Notes under the pieces: model-generated | Seen by the model: the letters and a program-made list of their open reading frames with translations, nothing else | The model's database searches: none | Told to the model about the DNA's origin: nothing | Program-made: the position numbers and the translations under genes | Shown: positions 32,663 through 42,052 of the stretch, one piece after another | How positions within the stretch are numbered: position 1 is the first letter of the stretch | How the letters are laid out: each line of letters opens with the position of its first letter | NCBI RefSeq assembly: GCF_020523925.1 | Contig: NZ_JAJAPW010000003.1 | Coordinates: 434,001 to 498,000 of the forward strand | Reading direction: 5' to 3' | Origin: Neotamlana laminarinivorans | GTDB lineage: Bacteria; Bacteroidota; Bacteroidia; Flavobacteriales; Flavobacteriaceae | DNA: 64,000 bases

Positions 32663-33826
32663 ATGCCAAAAATACTAGTAATAGAAGATGAAGCTGCAAT
32701 ACGCCGCGTTTTAGTTAAAATACTTTCTGAAGAAAATGATACATACAAAGTAGAAGAAGCCGAAGATGGTCTTGCAGGGGTAGAAAAAATAAAAAATGAT
32801 GATTTCGATTTGGTGTTATGCGATATTAAGATGCCTAAAATGGATGGTGTTGAGGTCTTAGAAGCTACAAAAAAAATAAAACCAGAAACACCTATGGTAA
32901 TGATTTCTGGTCATGGTGATTTAGATACAGCTGTAAATACCATGCGTTTAGGAGCTTTTGATTATATTTCAAAACCACCAGATTTAAACAGACTTTTAAA
33001 TACGGTTCGTAATGCTTTAGACCGAAAAGAATTAGTTGTAGAAAACAAAATTCTTAAGAAAAAAGTAAGTAAAAAATATGAAATGATTGGGGACAGCCCC
33101 GAAATTGCTCAAATAAAAGATATTATAGATAAGGTGGCGCCAACCGATGCTCGCGTATTAATTACAGGCCCTAATGGAACCGGTAAAGAGTTAGTAGCAC
33201 ACTGGCTACACCAAAAAAGCGATAGAGCAAAAGGAGCCATGATAGAAGTAAACTGTGCGGCCATACCAAGCGAACTTATAGAAAGCGAATTATTTGGGCA
33301 TGTAAAAGGTGCTTTTACCAGTGCCAATAAAGATCGTGCAGGTAAATTTGAAGCGGCTAATGGCGGAACAATTTTTTTAGATGAAATTGGAGATATGAGC
33401 CTTCCTGCCCAAGCTAAAGTACTTCGTGCTTTACAAGAAAGCAGAATTCAACGTGTGGGTAGCGATAAAGATATTAAAGTAGATGTTCGAGTAGTTGCCG
33501 CGACTAACAAAGATTTAAAAAAGGAAATTGCCGATGGTAAATTTCGAGAAGATTTATATCACCGTTTAGCTGTAATACTCATAAAAGTACCAGCTTTAAA
33601 CGATAGACGAGCCGATATTCCATTGTTAATTAATCATTTTACAAGTAAAATAGCTTCAGAGCAAGGAACAGCTCAAAAATCATTTTCAGATAAGGCTATA
33701 AAACTTCTACAAGATTACGACTGGACTGGTAACATCAGGGAGTTAAGAAACGTTGTAGAGCGTTTAATTATTCTTGGAGGGGCAGAGGTAAGTGAAAAAG
33801 ATGTAAAAGCCTTCGCCAGTAAGTAA
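32663..33826 (+). CDS. Sigma-54-type response regulator without DNA-binding domain
   Basis: A 387-residue protein: receiver domain with phospho-acceptor Asp 54 (LCDIKMPK), then an AAA+ domain with Walker A GPNGTGKE at about 169-176, GAFTSA at about 216-221 and Walker B TIFLDEIGDM. It ends shortly after the AAA+ domain (KAFASK), with no Fis-type HTH. The loop that touches sigma-54 is normally GAFTGA; here it is GAFTSA. It lies 1 nt after the barrel gene, with no histidine kinase nearby. Confidence 0.85.
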   Translation: MPKILVIEDEAAIRRVLVKILSEENDTYKVEEAEDGLAGVEKIKNDDFDLVLCDIKMPKMDGVEVLEATKKIKPETPMVMISGHGDLDTAVNTMRLGAFDYISKPPDLNRLLNTVRNALDRKELVVENKILKKKVSKKYEMIGDSPEIAQIKDIIDKVAPTDARVLITGPNGTGKELVAHWLHQKSDRAKGAMIEVNCAAIPSELIESELFGHVKGAFTSANKDRAGKFEAANGGTIFLDEIGDMSLPAQAKVLRALQESRIQRVGSDKDIKVDVRVVAATNKDLKKEIADGKFREDLYHRLAVILIKVPALNDRRADIPLLINHFTSKIASEQGTAQKSFSDKAIKLLQDYDWTGNIRELRNVVERLIILGGAEVSEKDVKAFASK

Positions 33827-33870
33827 TAAAAAAGTCCACTTAAAAACTAAGTTTCTAAGTGGACTTTTTT
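33827..33870. terminator. Bidirectional terminator
   Basis: AAGTCCACTTA (33832-33842) pairs with TAAGTGGACTT (33856-33866), A-run before and T-run after. It closes the 28.6-33.8 kb operon and the convergent minus-strand gene. Confidence 0.9.
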
Positions 33871-33891
33871 ATATGTTTATATTACAGAAAC

Positions 33892-34656
33892 TTATTCAGC
33901 GCTAGCACATGAATCAAGTTTTTCTAAGTAAGAAGTAGCCAAAGTTTTTAATTTTTGGTTATAGTAACTTTTAATTTCTGAAATTGAGCTGTTAAAAACA
34001 TTTTTTGATACGTCTGGTAACAGATTACTTTTACTACCACAAGCCTTTAACGATAAATTGTAAGCTTCAATATTTTTAGTTAAAGCACTCTCGTAAGCAG
34101 TAACCAATTGTTTTTTCTTTAAAGCTAATTGTTTAGCCTGTTGTTCAGCAAGTTTTTGTTTTATTTCTGCCTCTTTTTGCATTAAGGCTTCTTGTTGTTG
34201 TTTAAGTTTTAATTGTTCGTTTTCTAAATCGCTAAGCTCAGCACTTTCGGTTATGGTATCTCCAGACAAACCATCTTGTTCTTGAGATTTTCTATAAGTA
34301 CATTCATCAAAAGCGGTTACAGTTTCCTGGCAGCTTTCTTTACCACGTTTTACATAAAAACGGCCATCTTCATAAGTTTCTTGAGTATCAACTTTCTCTA
34401 AAAATTCTTTAGTTTTAATTACAAGTTCTAAAACTTTATCACAATCGCAACCTTTTAAATTTTCTTGAGTTAATTCCAAAGACTCTACAGTACGATTGGC
34501 GTAATATTTTAAGTGACTAATATTGTTGGCTTCATACGAATCTTTTACATGTCCGTAGGCATTTAATAAATAAGCATTAGCATCTTCACATTTACTTTGT
34601 GAAAATGAAAGGGCTTGAAGAGTTAGAAAAATAACTAATAGGTAATTTTTTTTCAT
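33892..34656 (-). CDS. Secreted coiled-coil protein of unknown function
   Basis: A 254-residue protein with a signal peptide (about 1-20, SFSQ). It has several Cys pairs (GCDCDK, ESCQE, DECTY) and a long Gln/Lys/Glu-rich coiled coil at about 140-190. No family is recognised. The Cys residues suggest disulfides in the periplasm. Its orientation is opposite to the operon before it, and it is monocistronic. Confidence 0.7.
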   Translation of the reverse strand: MKKNYLLVIFLTLQALSFSQSKCEDANAYLLNAYGHVKDSYEANNISHLKYYANRTVESLELTQENLKGCDCDKVLELVIKTKEFLEKVDTQETYEDGRFYVKRGKESCQETVTAFDECTYRKSQEQDGLSGDTITESAELSDLENEQLKLKQQQEALMQKEAEIKQKLAEQQAKQLALKKKQLVTAYESALTKNIEAYNLSLKACGSKSNLLPDVSKNVFNSSISEIKSYYNQKLKTLATSYLEKLDSCASAE

Positions 34657-34813
34657 GATGTTTAAGTTTTTATAGTTTGGGGCTATACCAAAGACAAATA
34701 TATTAATTGAATATATAAATACGTTTTTTTAAGCTTTAAAATCTTTATAAATTAAAAATGTTGTAATTTAAACGAGTAAATACAAGAAAATTTCAGAAAA
34801 TTCATAAATCAAA

Positions 34814-35665
34814 ATGCAAGAATATAAAGTAACAAATCAAATTTCGTTAAAAGATTATAAAACCAAAGTAGAAATAGACGATGCTAAAAAACAACTAAAA
34901 AAGGTACGCGAAAAACTAGGCGATTGGCAAAATACCATGTATGCGCATAATAAATACGCTGTTTTAGTATGTTTGCAAGGTATGGATACAGCGGGAAAAG
35001 ACAGTCTAATACGCGAAGTGTTTAAAGACTTTAATGTTCGTGGTATTGAAGTGCAAAGTTTTAAGGTGCCTACAGAACTAGAGTTGGGCCACGATTATTT
35101 ATGGCGCCATTACATAGCACTTCCTCAGCGTGGTAAATTTGGAGTATTTAACCGTACACATTACGAAAATGTTTTGGTAACCCGCGTACATCCAGAATAC
35201 ATTTTAGGCGAAAACTTACCCGATATAAATTCAGTAGAAGATGTTAACGAAGCCTTTTGGGATAAGCGTTTCGAGCAAATTAATAACTTTGAAAAGCACA
35301 TTGCCGAAAATGGTACCATAATTTTTAAATTCTTTTTAAACTTATCTAAAGACGAACAAAAAAACAGATTACTTCGTCGTTTAGAAAAACAGGAGAAAAA
35401 CTGGAAATTTTCACCAGGCGATTTAAAAGAGCGTAAACTTTGGGATACATATCAAGCATGCTACGAAGAGGCCATAAACCGTACCTCAAAACCACACGCA
35501 CCATGGTACATTGTACCTGCCGACGATAAGCCAACAGCGCGTTATATCGTAGCAAAGACCATTTACGACGAACTCATGAAATACACCGATATTGTTGAGC
35601 CAGAACTAAACGATAAAGTAAAAGCTAACTTAAAAGCCTATAAAGATCAGTTAAATAACGAGTAA
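34814..35665 (+). CDS. Polyphosphate kinase 2 family protein (class III-like)
   Basis: A 283-residue PPK2 that uses polyphosphate to phosphorylate nucleotides. It has the P-loop-like GMDTAGKDSLIREVF, then LWRHYIALPQRGKFGVFNRTHYENVLVTRVHPE and the C-terminal lid with WDTYQACYEEAI. The NRTHYENVL variant is the form I associate with class III enzymes acting on nucleoside mono- and diphosphates (inference from motif). Monocistronic; a stop-anchored repeat starts 8 nt after it. Confidence 0.9.
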   Translation: MQEYKVTNQISLKDYKTKVEIDDAKKQLKKVREKLGDWQNTMYAHNKYAVLVCLQGMDTAGKDSLIREVFKDFNVRGIEVQSFKVPTELELGHDYLWRHYIALPQRGKFGVFNRTHYENVLVTRVHPEYILGENLPDINSVEDVNEAFWDKRFEQINNFEKHIAENGTIIFKFFLNLSKDEQKNRLLRRLEKQEKNWKFSPGDLKERKLWDTYQACYEEAINRTSKPHAPWYIVPADDKPTARYIVAKTIYDELMKYTDIVEPELNDKVKANLKAYKDQLNNE

Positions 35666-35673
35666 TTTTTTCG

Positions 35674-35812
35674 GGGCGTTTTAACACGCTTTCCGCTATA
35701 TCTTTATGCTTAAAAAAGGTAAGAATGTCAAAATCTATTAGCCTATTATAAGGGTATGTGTTTTTTTAACAATAATAATAAGCATAAAGGATACCGCTGC
35801 AATCGTTAACGC
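35674..35812 (+). repeat. GGGCGTT...AACGC stop-anchored repeat, copy 4 (long)
   Basis: Starts 8 nt after the PPK2 stop, same direction. After GGGCGTTTTAACACGCTTTC come the arms TTTATGCTTA and TAAGCATAAA, enclosing a loop of about 60 nt; the element ends CAATCGTTAACGC. It is the most diverged copy. Confidence 0.7.
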
Positions 35813-35915
35813 GGCCATGTTTGCAAGTATCGTTTCTTAACATAAATTTATGGCTTGTCACATTTTAAAATTTTTAATAACATAGTATCTTTAAAACCTA
35901 ATTTTAACCATACAC

Positions 35916-37319
35916 ATGAAAAAAATAACCCTACTCGCACTAGTTTTAGCTTCATTTTTAGGCGTTTCACAAGAAGATAAATCCGTTTTAAGAACCATTT
36001 ATACGCAATCGTTAACCAACGGTAAAAGTTACGATTGGTTAAATCATTTATCAAACCAAATAGGTAGTCGTTTGTCAGGGTCTTTAGGTGCAGAAAAAGC
36101 TGTAAAGTATACTAAAGAAGAACTAGAAAAATTAGGGTTAGATAAAGTATGGTTACAACCTGTAATGGTACCACGTTGGGTTCGTGGCTCAAAAGAGTAT
36201 GCCTATATCGAGAGTCAACCTGGTAAAACTACAGATGTAAATATTTGTGCCTTAGGAGGCTCTGTGGCAACACCTGCCTTAGGCTTAAAAGCCAATGTAG
36301 TTGAAGTAAAAAACTTCGAAGAATTAAAAGCTTTAGGAAAAGAAAATATAGAAGGAAAAATTGTATTTTACAACCGCCCAATGGAAGCAGAACTAATACA
36401 AACCTTTCAAGCATATGGTGGTTGTGTTAACCAACGTTACAAAGGAGCGCTAGAAGCTTCAAAATATGGAGCTATTGGTGTTATTGTACGTTCTATGAAT
36501 TTAAGGTTAGACGATTTACCACACACCGGTAGTATGACTTATGGCGATTTACCTGTAGAAAAACGTATACCTTCTGCAGCAATAAGTACTAACGATGCCG
36601 AATTGTTAAGCACAATGCTAACCCTAAATAAAAACATTAATTTTTATTTTAAACAAAGTTGCAAGCAATTGCCCGATGTACAATCCTATAACGTTATTGG
36701 TGAAATTACAGGAAGCGAATTCCCAAATGAATACATGATTGTTGGCGGGCATTTAGATTCTTGGGATTTAGGAGATGGTTCGCACGACGATGGTGCAGGC
36801 GTTGTACAATCCATGGATGTGTTACGTTTATTAAAAGAATCTGGAATAAAACCAAAGCGCAGCATTCGTGTAGTGTTATTCATGAATGAGGAAAACGGAC
36901 TTCGTGGCGGTAAAAAATATGCAGAAGTGGCTAAACAAAAAAATGAAAACCATGTATTTGCTTTAGAGAGTGATGCAGGCGGATTCACACCGCGTGGTTT
37001 TAGTTTCGATTGTACAGATGCCGCCTTTTCACAGGTATTAAGTTGGAAAGATTTATTTAAGCCATACTTAATTCATTTTTTTGAAAAGGGCGGAAGTGGT
37101 GCCGATGTTGGTCCTTTAAAAACCGAAAGTAATGTATTGTGTGGTTTGCGTCCAGATTCCCAACGATACTTCGATCATCATCATGCCAGTAACGATACTT
37201 TCGATGCTATTAACAAACGTGAATTAGAACTTGGTGCTGCCACCATGACAGCATTAGTATATTTATTCGACAAATACGGGGTAAACCCAATAACTAAAAC
37301 CAGTGAAATTAAGAAATAA
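35916..37319 (+). CDS. M28 family zinc aminopeptidase/carboxypeptidase-like protein
   Basis: A 467-residue secreted peptidase with a signal peptide (about 1-19). A PA insert domain occurs at about 120-220. The M28 zinc site is visible as GGHLDSWDLGDGSHDDGAG (His and Asp), NEENGLRGG (Glu) and DHHHASNDT (His). It resembles carboxypeptidase Q-type members and should trim peptides in the periplasm or outside. The DinB-like gene overlaps its 3' end by 17 nt. Confidence 0.9.
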   Translation: MKKITLLALVLASFLGVSQEDKSVLRTIYTQSLTNGKSYDWLNHLSNQIGSRLSGSLGAEKAVKYTKEELEKLGLDKVWLQPVMVPRWVRGSKEYAYIESQPGKTTDVNICALGGSVATPALGLKANVVEVKNFEELKALGKENIEGKIVFYNRPMEAELIQTFQAYGGCVNQRYKGALEASKYGAIGVIVRSMNLRLDDLPHTGSMTYGDLPVEKRIPSAAISTNDAELLSTMLTLNKNINFYFKQSCKQLPDVQSYNVIGEITGSEFPNEYMIVGGHLDSWDLGDGSHDDGAGVVQSMDVLRLLKESGIKPKRSIRVVLFMNEENGLRGGKKYAEVAKQKNENHVFALESDAGGFTPRGFSFDCTDAAFSQVLSWKDLFKPYLIHFFEKGGSGADVGPLKTESNVLCGLRPDSQRYFDHHHASNDTFDAINKRELELGAATMTALVYLFDKYGVNPITKTSEIKK

Positions 37320-37887
37320 ACGAATTTTAATAGAAAAGCGACTCCTTACAGTTGCTTTTTTATTTTTTACATTACATATTTTGGCACAAAGCAATACACA
37401 ATTACCCTATTACCAAATCCCAGAACCTGCCGAACAATACACCGCTGGCTCAGTAGCTTCAAGGTTGGTAGATGGTTTAGGGTTCAGGTTTTACTGGGCA
37501 AGCGAAGGTTTACGACCAGAGGATTTAAATTATAAAGCTTCAGAAACAGGACGAACAAGTTTAGAAACCATAGAGCATATTTTATCGCTTTCGGTATTTC
37601 TTCTAAAAAATATTACTTCTGATGAATTGGTTGATATTAGTAAGTTAAAAACTTACGATGCCATGCGTAATCAAGCACTTCTAAACATAAAAATGGCTTC
37701 AGATATTTTAAGAGCTTCCGAAGATCTTTCGGTTTACGATAATAATAGGTTTCCGTTTTGGAATTTAATTAATGGCCCAATTGCTGATGCCATGTGGCAT
37801 TGTGGACAATTAGTTACGTTGCGCCGTGCTTCAGGAAATCCATTTAGCTCTAAAGTGAGTGTTTTTCAAGGAAAAGTAAGCGAGTAG
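37303..37887 (+). CDS. Secreted DinB-like protein (GTG start)
   Basis: A 194-residue protein with an N-terminal signal (about 13-28, HILAQ). The mature part is helical and resembles the DinB/YfiT fold, with His residues in TIEHILSL and MWHCGQLVTLRRASG, which could bind a metal. The GTG start, inside the end of the M28 gene, gives a plausible signal sequence; no ATG is available nearby. The function is unknown. Confidence 0.65.
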   Translation: MKLRNKRILIEKRLLTVAFLFFTLHILAQSNTQLPYYQIPEPAEQYTAGSVASRLVDGLGFRFYWASEGLRPEDLNYKASETGRTSLETIEHILSLSVFLLKNITSDELVDISKLKTYDAMRNQALLNIKMASDILRASEDLSVYDNNRFPFWNLINGPIADAMWHCGQLVTLRRASGNPFSSKVSVFQGKVSE

Positions 37888-37929
37888 AAAAGGAATTCAT
37901 TACAAATTGTAAATAAAAAAGTTTTTTTA

Positions 37930-37954
37930 GAGGGTTTTTTAGTTTACATCCGTT
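37930..37954 (+). promoter_or_regulatory. ECF promoter motif A (sigma gene)
   Basis: GAGGG, then 14 nt, then TCCGTT. The same motif with the same 14-nt spacing occurs at 38572 and 42053. It lies 99 nt upstream of the sigma ATG and is taken as a target of this sigma factor. Confidence 0.75.
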
Positions 37955-38005
37955 TCATATTAAACACTGTATTTTTTGTTACATAAAAGTGTTTAAATCA
38001 AACGT

Positions 38006-38013
38006 TATATTTG
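38006..38013 (+). promoter_or_regulatory. Housekeeping -7 element TATATTTG of the ECF sigma gene
   Basis: A perfect TAnnTTTG followed by C, 15 nt upstream of the ATG at 38029. With motif A upstream, the gene seems to have a basal and an auto-regulated promoter. No clear -33 TTG. Confidence 0.5.
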
Positions 38014-38028
38014 CTCAACATTAAATAA

Positions 38029-38568
38029 ATGGATTCAACCAAATCATTCACAAGTCAATCAATTTGTGAAGAATTTAATTTTAACACTACTTTTAATAAA
38101 CACTCAAAAGCCATTTTCAATTTTTTAGTGTTTAATTATCACGATAAACAACTCGCCGAAGATGCTGTGCAAGAGGCCTACATAACACTATGGAAAAACT
38201 GTAGTAAAGTGCCTGTTGAAAAGGCAAAATCTTACCTATACACCATAGCAAAAAATAAAATTATTGATGCTTTTAGAAATAAGCAAACGGTTAACAAGTA
38301 TGCCAATAATAACGTGAGCAATACTGTTGAGCAAGAAACGCCTATGTTTATTTTAGAGGAAAAAGAGTTTCATAAAACGCTAAACTTGGCGCTAGCCAAA
38401 ATGCCAGAGAAATATAGAGTGCCTTTTTTATTAAATAGAATTGAGAAAAAAAAGTATAAAGAAATTGCAGAACTTCTTGATACTACCGTAAAAGCTATAG
38501 AAAAACGCATTTATAACGCCTTAGAGTTTTTACAAGAAGAATTAGAAATTAGTAAAAAACGATTTTAA
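38029..38568 (+). CDS. FecI-type ECF sigma factor
   Basis: A 179-residue sigma-70 family protein with region 2 (about 25-95: LAEDAVQEAYITLWKN and YLYTIAKNKIIDAFR) and region 4 (about 115-170: MPEKYRVPFLLNRIEKKKYKEIAELLDTTVKAIEKRIYNAL). It should be held by the FecR protein encoded downstream and be freed by a signal from the TonB receptor. Motif A precedes it, and motif B begins 3 nt after its stop, in front of fecR. Confidence 0.93.
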   Translation: MDSTKSFTSQSICEEFNFNTTFNKHSKAIFNFLVFNYHDKQLAEDAVQEAYITLWKNCSKVPVEKAKSYLYTIAKNKIIDAFRNKQTVNKYANNNVSNTVEQETPMFILEEKEFHKTLNLALAKMPEKYRVPFLLNRIEKKKYKEIAELLDTTVKAIEKRIYNALEFLQEELEISKKRF

Positions 38569-38571
38569 TTA

Positions 38572-38596
38572 GAGGGTTTTTTAATTGTTATCCGTT
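38572..38596 (+). promoter_or_regulatory. ECF promoter motif B (fecR gene)
   Basis: GAGGG (38572-38576), 14 nt, then TCCGTT (38591-38596). It shares GAGGGTTTTTTA with motif A. It starts 3 nt after the sigma stop codon, 45 nt before the fecR start. Confidence 0.75.
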
Positions 38597-38616
38597 ATAA
38601 AAGTATGAATTAGGCT

Positions 38617-39519
38617 ATGGAAGAAAATAAAAAAATAAATATTCATAAGTTTTTAAATAATGAAATGTCTTCTAATGAAGCAGAATTGTTTAAAAAGTCT
38701 GAAGAATATCAAAAGCATAAAACAGTTATAGAATTGTTTGAGGATTCTGAAGGGATTGCTTTTGATAAAGAAAAAGTGTTAAACAACATTAATAATCAAA
38801 AAAATATTAAAAATAAAAAGGTGATTCCGTTGTACAAAAAATGGATTCCGGTTTCAATTGCAGCTTCTATTTTAATATGTTTTTCTTTGTTTTACTATGT
38901 TTCATTAAAACCAACTGCTTATAATACAGATATAGGCGAATCTATTGAATTTTCATTACCAGATCAATCTTTGGTTTGGTTAAATGCAAAGTCTGAAATA
39001 ACTCACAATAAAGATTGGGAAAACTCTAGAGATATCACCTTAAGCGGAGAGGCTTATTTTGAAGTTGCTAAAGGGAAAACATTTACCGTAAAAACGCCAG
39101 AAGGTATTGTCACTGTTTTAGGTACAAAATTCAACGTAAAACAGCGTGATCATTTTTTTGAAGTGCATTGCTTCGAAGGTTCAGTTTCTGTTAATTACAA
39201 TAATACTTTAACTGTTTTAAAAGCGAGCGATGTGTTCTCTTCCGAAGAAAATAAAAAACAAATAAAACACATTAATAAACCCAATTGGATTAACAAGGAG
39301 TCTGTATTTAATAATACGAATTTAAATGAAGTGCTTGCAGATATTAGCTTGCACTACAATGTAACATTTAATACAGACCAAAACAGTGAAATTGTATTGC
39401 TAAAATATACAGGAAGTTATAATTATTCTGATGATTTAGAAACCGTTTTAAAAGTATTGTGTAAGTCTCTAAATTTAAATTATAGTATTGAAAATAATAC
39501 TGTTTTTTTGAGTAAATAG
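38617..39519 (+). CDS. FecR-family anti-sigma regulator
   Basis: A 300-residue inner-membrane protein: cytoplasmic N-terminus (about 1-75), one transmembrane helix (about 77-96), then a periplasmic FecR domain (about 100-210) with SLPDQSLVWLNAKSEI and GEAYFEVAKGKTFTV. It ends with a DUF4974-like region. It relays the receptor signal to the sigma factor. It sits 48 nt after sigma and ends 2 nt before the receptor gene. Confidence 0.93.
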   Translation: MEENKKINIHKFLNNEMSSNEAELFKKSEEYQKHKTVIELFEDSEGIAFDKEKVLNNINNQKNIKNKKVIPLYKKWIPVSIAASILICFSLFYYVSLKPTAYNTDIGESIEFSLPDQSLVWLNAKSEITHNKDWENSRDITLSGEAYFEVAKGKTFTVKTPEGIVTVLGTKFNVKQRDHFFEVHCFEGSVSVNYNNTLTVLKASDVFSSEENKKQIKHINKPNWINKESVFNNTNLNEVLADISLHYNVTFNTDQNSEIVLLKYTGSYNYSDDLETVLKVLCKSLNLNYSIENNTVFLSK

Positions 39520-39521
39520 AC

Positions 39522-42035
39522 ATGGTAATATATAAAAAAGCCCTGTTTACGGTAATTATTTTATTGTTTTCAGTTTTTAGTTTCTCTCAAAAAAAGCACA
39601 TCTTACTTGAAACTCATTTAAAAAAAATTGAGCATCATTTTAAAGTGAATTTTAATTACGAATCTACACTTATAAAAAACACCTCTTGCGAAGTGTGTTT
39701 TTTTAATGAGAAGGAATCTTTAGAATATCATTTATCTGCTTTACATAAAGAATTACAGTTAGATTTTACCTTGGTTACCCCAACTAAAATTGTAATAAGT
39801 AAACCAGGTAAGAAGTATTTGTTGTTTTTTGATGCAGATTATAAAACACCCATACCAGATGTTTTTATTACAGATTATGGAACGAATAACACTTGGGTTA
39901 CAAATGCCAATGGAGAACTACATTTTAAAAATACAGTTCCTGAAGAAATAACAATTTCTCATTTAAAATACGGGAAACAAACTATAGTTTTAGATAGCTT
40001 AAAAGGTAACAACATAGAGCTTGAAAGAATTACGCAAAACTTAGATGAGTTATTTATTTACTCCTATTTTACTAATGGTATTTATAAAAACAATGACGGC
40101 AGTTTTTTGATAAAACCAGATAAAATAAACTTTTTAGCAGGACAAACATCGCACGATGTTATAAAAAGCATTGAAAATTTACCGCAAGTTGTTAGTAATA
40201 GCGAATCGGTTGCCGATTTAATAATTCGAGGCGGAACACAAGATCAAAATTTATTTGTTTGGAATAATATCAAAGTATACCAAAACCATCATTTTTTTGG
40301 GTTGATTTCTGCTTTTAACGAAAACTTAATTTCCAGTATAAATTTGTATGACAACGCTACGCCAGCACGATATGGTAATAATACGAGCGGCGTTATTAGC
40401 TTAGAGCATAATTCGGAAATTTCTAAAAAAACATCAGGAGGTTTAGGAATAAACTTTTTAAGTCAAGATGCGTATTTAAAAGTGCCTATTTCTAAAAAAT
40501 CTGAAATTCAATTATCTGGAAGAAAATCTACAACCGAGTTCTGGAAATCGCAAACCTATTTAAAATATTCAAAAAAAGTGTTTCAATCGTCTTTTGTAGA
40601 TTCTGAAAATGCTTTGCAGAATGATGATATTACAAATCAAGAAAACTTCAGATTTTATGATGTTCAATTTCAATATACCTATAAATTAAATGACAAAAAT
40701 ACCCTTAACGTTAACGGTATTTACTTAAAAAACCATTTGTCTTACACCGAAGAAGATGTGCAAAATGTAAATTCTAAAAAAAGTGATTTAGAGCAAAATA
40801 ATATGGCACTAGGCGCAAATTGGGAACATTATTTTGCTAACAAAAGTCAAATAAAAACTTCCTTTAACTACTCTAAACATATTATGGAAGGAAGCAATTT
40901 TTTATTATCTAAAGATATTGCAAGTAACGAGTATAACAGTATTGCGAATTACGAAAGTTTACTAGAATACACTTCTAAAAACTTTGCATCTGGTTTTAAT
41001 TACAGTTTAGGTTTTGCTTACGATTATTTATTGGTGGTAAATAATACAACCAATTTTAACTCATTGTTTATATCAAAAAAGCATCAAAATAATAGTATTT
41101 ACAATGTGTTTGCTGCTGTTAATTATCAAAAAAATAAAATAGATGCGGCGTTTGTGTTACATAATGCGTATTACGAGTTTTTAAACAGTAATCAGATAGA
41201 ACCTCGTTTTTATTTTACATATAAGTTTTCACCTCAATTTAATGTGCAATTACGAGGTGAACGAAAAACTCAAAATTTATCTCAAATAGTAGATTTAGAA
41301 AATAACTTTTTAGGCATAGAAAAACGACGATGGACTATGGCGAACAATACCGTTTCTCCAATTCAAAAAAGCAATCAAATAGATGTAACGGTTAACCTAA
41401 AAACGAATAAAAGTAATTTAAGCGCCGGCGTTTATCATAAAAAAGTAAATGGAATAACGACGAGTAATCAAGGGTTTCAAAATTTACATCAATTTGAAAA
41501 TCAATTCGGTAAATATATAATAAACGGATTTCAAGCCCACTATAATTTTAAAACTAGAAATTTTAATACCTGGATAAGTTACAATTATGGCGTAAATAAA
41601 TATGAATTTAAAAGTTTAGCGCCATCGGTGTTTTACAACAATAACGACATACGAAATCGGGTAATTTCTGGTGTAAATTATAAATACAAAGCCTTTAATT
41701 TAGCCCTAGGAATGGAGTATTATTCGGGAAAACCTTTTACAACTATTAACAACGAACAACCAATAAACCTAGGTGTGTTTAATACCATTAATTACAATAC
41801 GCCTAACACCGAGCGTTTATCAAATTATTTACGATTTGATAGCACTATAAGTTACCAATTTAATTTCGAGGAACGATTAAGAGTTAAAATAGCTTTTGGT
41901 ATGATAAATATAACAAACAGGGAAAATATTTTAAACCGCTATTATACTTTATCTGAAGATAAGCAATCTGTTGAGGTTCTAGATAAATACGGTTTAGAGT
42001 TTACACCCAACCTGTCTTTAAATATAGATTTTTAA
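39522..42035 (+). CDS. TonB-dependent receptor with STN signalling domain
   Basis: An 837-residue outer-membrane receptor. Signal peptide (1-23), an STN-type domain (about 25-90) that contacts FecR in such systems, a carboxypeptidase-like domain (about 105-165), the plug (about 195-300: VADLIIRGGTQDQNLFVWNNIKVYQ), then the barrel. There is no SusD gene, so glycan uptake by a SusCD pair is unlikely. Substrate unknown. The gene follows fecR by 2 nt; the next gene has its own ECF motif. Confidence 0.92.
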   Translation: MVIYKKALFTVIILLFSVFSFSQKKHILLETHLKKIEHHFKVNFNYESTLIKNTSCEVCFFNEKESLEYHLSALHKELQLDFTLVTPTKIVISKPGKKYLLFFDADYKTPIPDVFITDYGTNNTWVTNANGELHFKNTVPEEITISHLKYGKQTIVLDSLKGNNIELERITQNLDELFIYSYFTNGIYKNNDGSFLIKPDKINFLAGQTSHDVIKSIENLPQVVSNSESVADLIIRGGTQDQNLFVWNNIKVYQNHHFFGLISAFNENLISSINLYDNATPARYGNNTSGVISLEHNSEISKKTSGGLGINFLSQDAYLKVPISKKSEIQLSGRKSTTEFWKSQTYLKYSKKVFQSSFVDSENALQNDDITNQENFRFYDVQFQYTYKLNDKNTLNVNGIYLKNHLSYTEEDVQNVNSKKSDLEQNNMALGANWEHYFANKSQIKTSFNYSKHIMEGSNFLLSKDIASNEYNSIANYESLLEYTSKNFASGFNYSLGFAYDYLLVVNNTTNFNSLFISKKHQNNSIYNVFAAVNYQKNKIDAAFVLHNAYYEFLNSNQIEPRFYFTYKFSPQFNVQLRGERKTQNLSQIVDLENNFLGIEKRRWTMANNTVSPIQKSNQIDVTVNLKTNKSNLSAGVYHKKVNGITTSNQGFQNLHQFENQFGKYIINGFQAHYNFKTRNFNTWISYNYGVNKYEFKSLAPSVFYNNNDIRNRVISGVNYKYKAFNLALGMEYYSGKPFTTINNEQPINLGVFNTINYNTPNTERLSNYLRFDSTISYQFNFEERLRVKIAFGMINITNRENILNRYYTLSEDKQSVEVLDKYGLEFTPNLSLNIDF

Positions 42036-42052
42036 AAAACTTAATTTTTTTG

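Noticed and set aside
33827-33891. Frameshifted HTH domain after the sigma-54-type regulator
   Set aside because: The stretch after the stop is a terminator and then the end of a convergent gene; no HTH-like frame is present.
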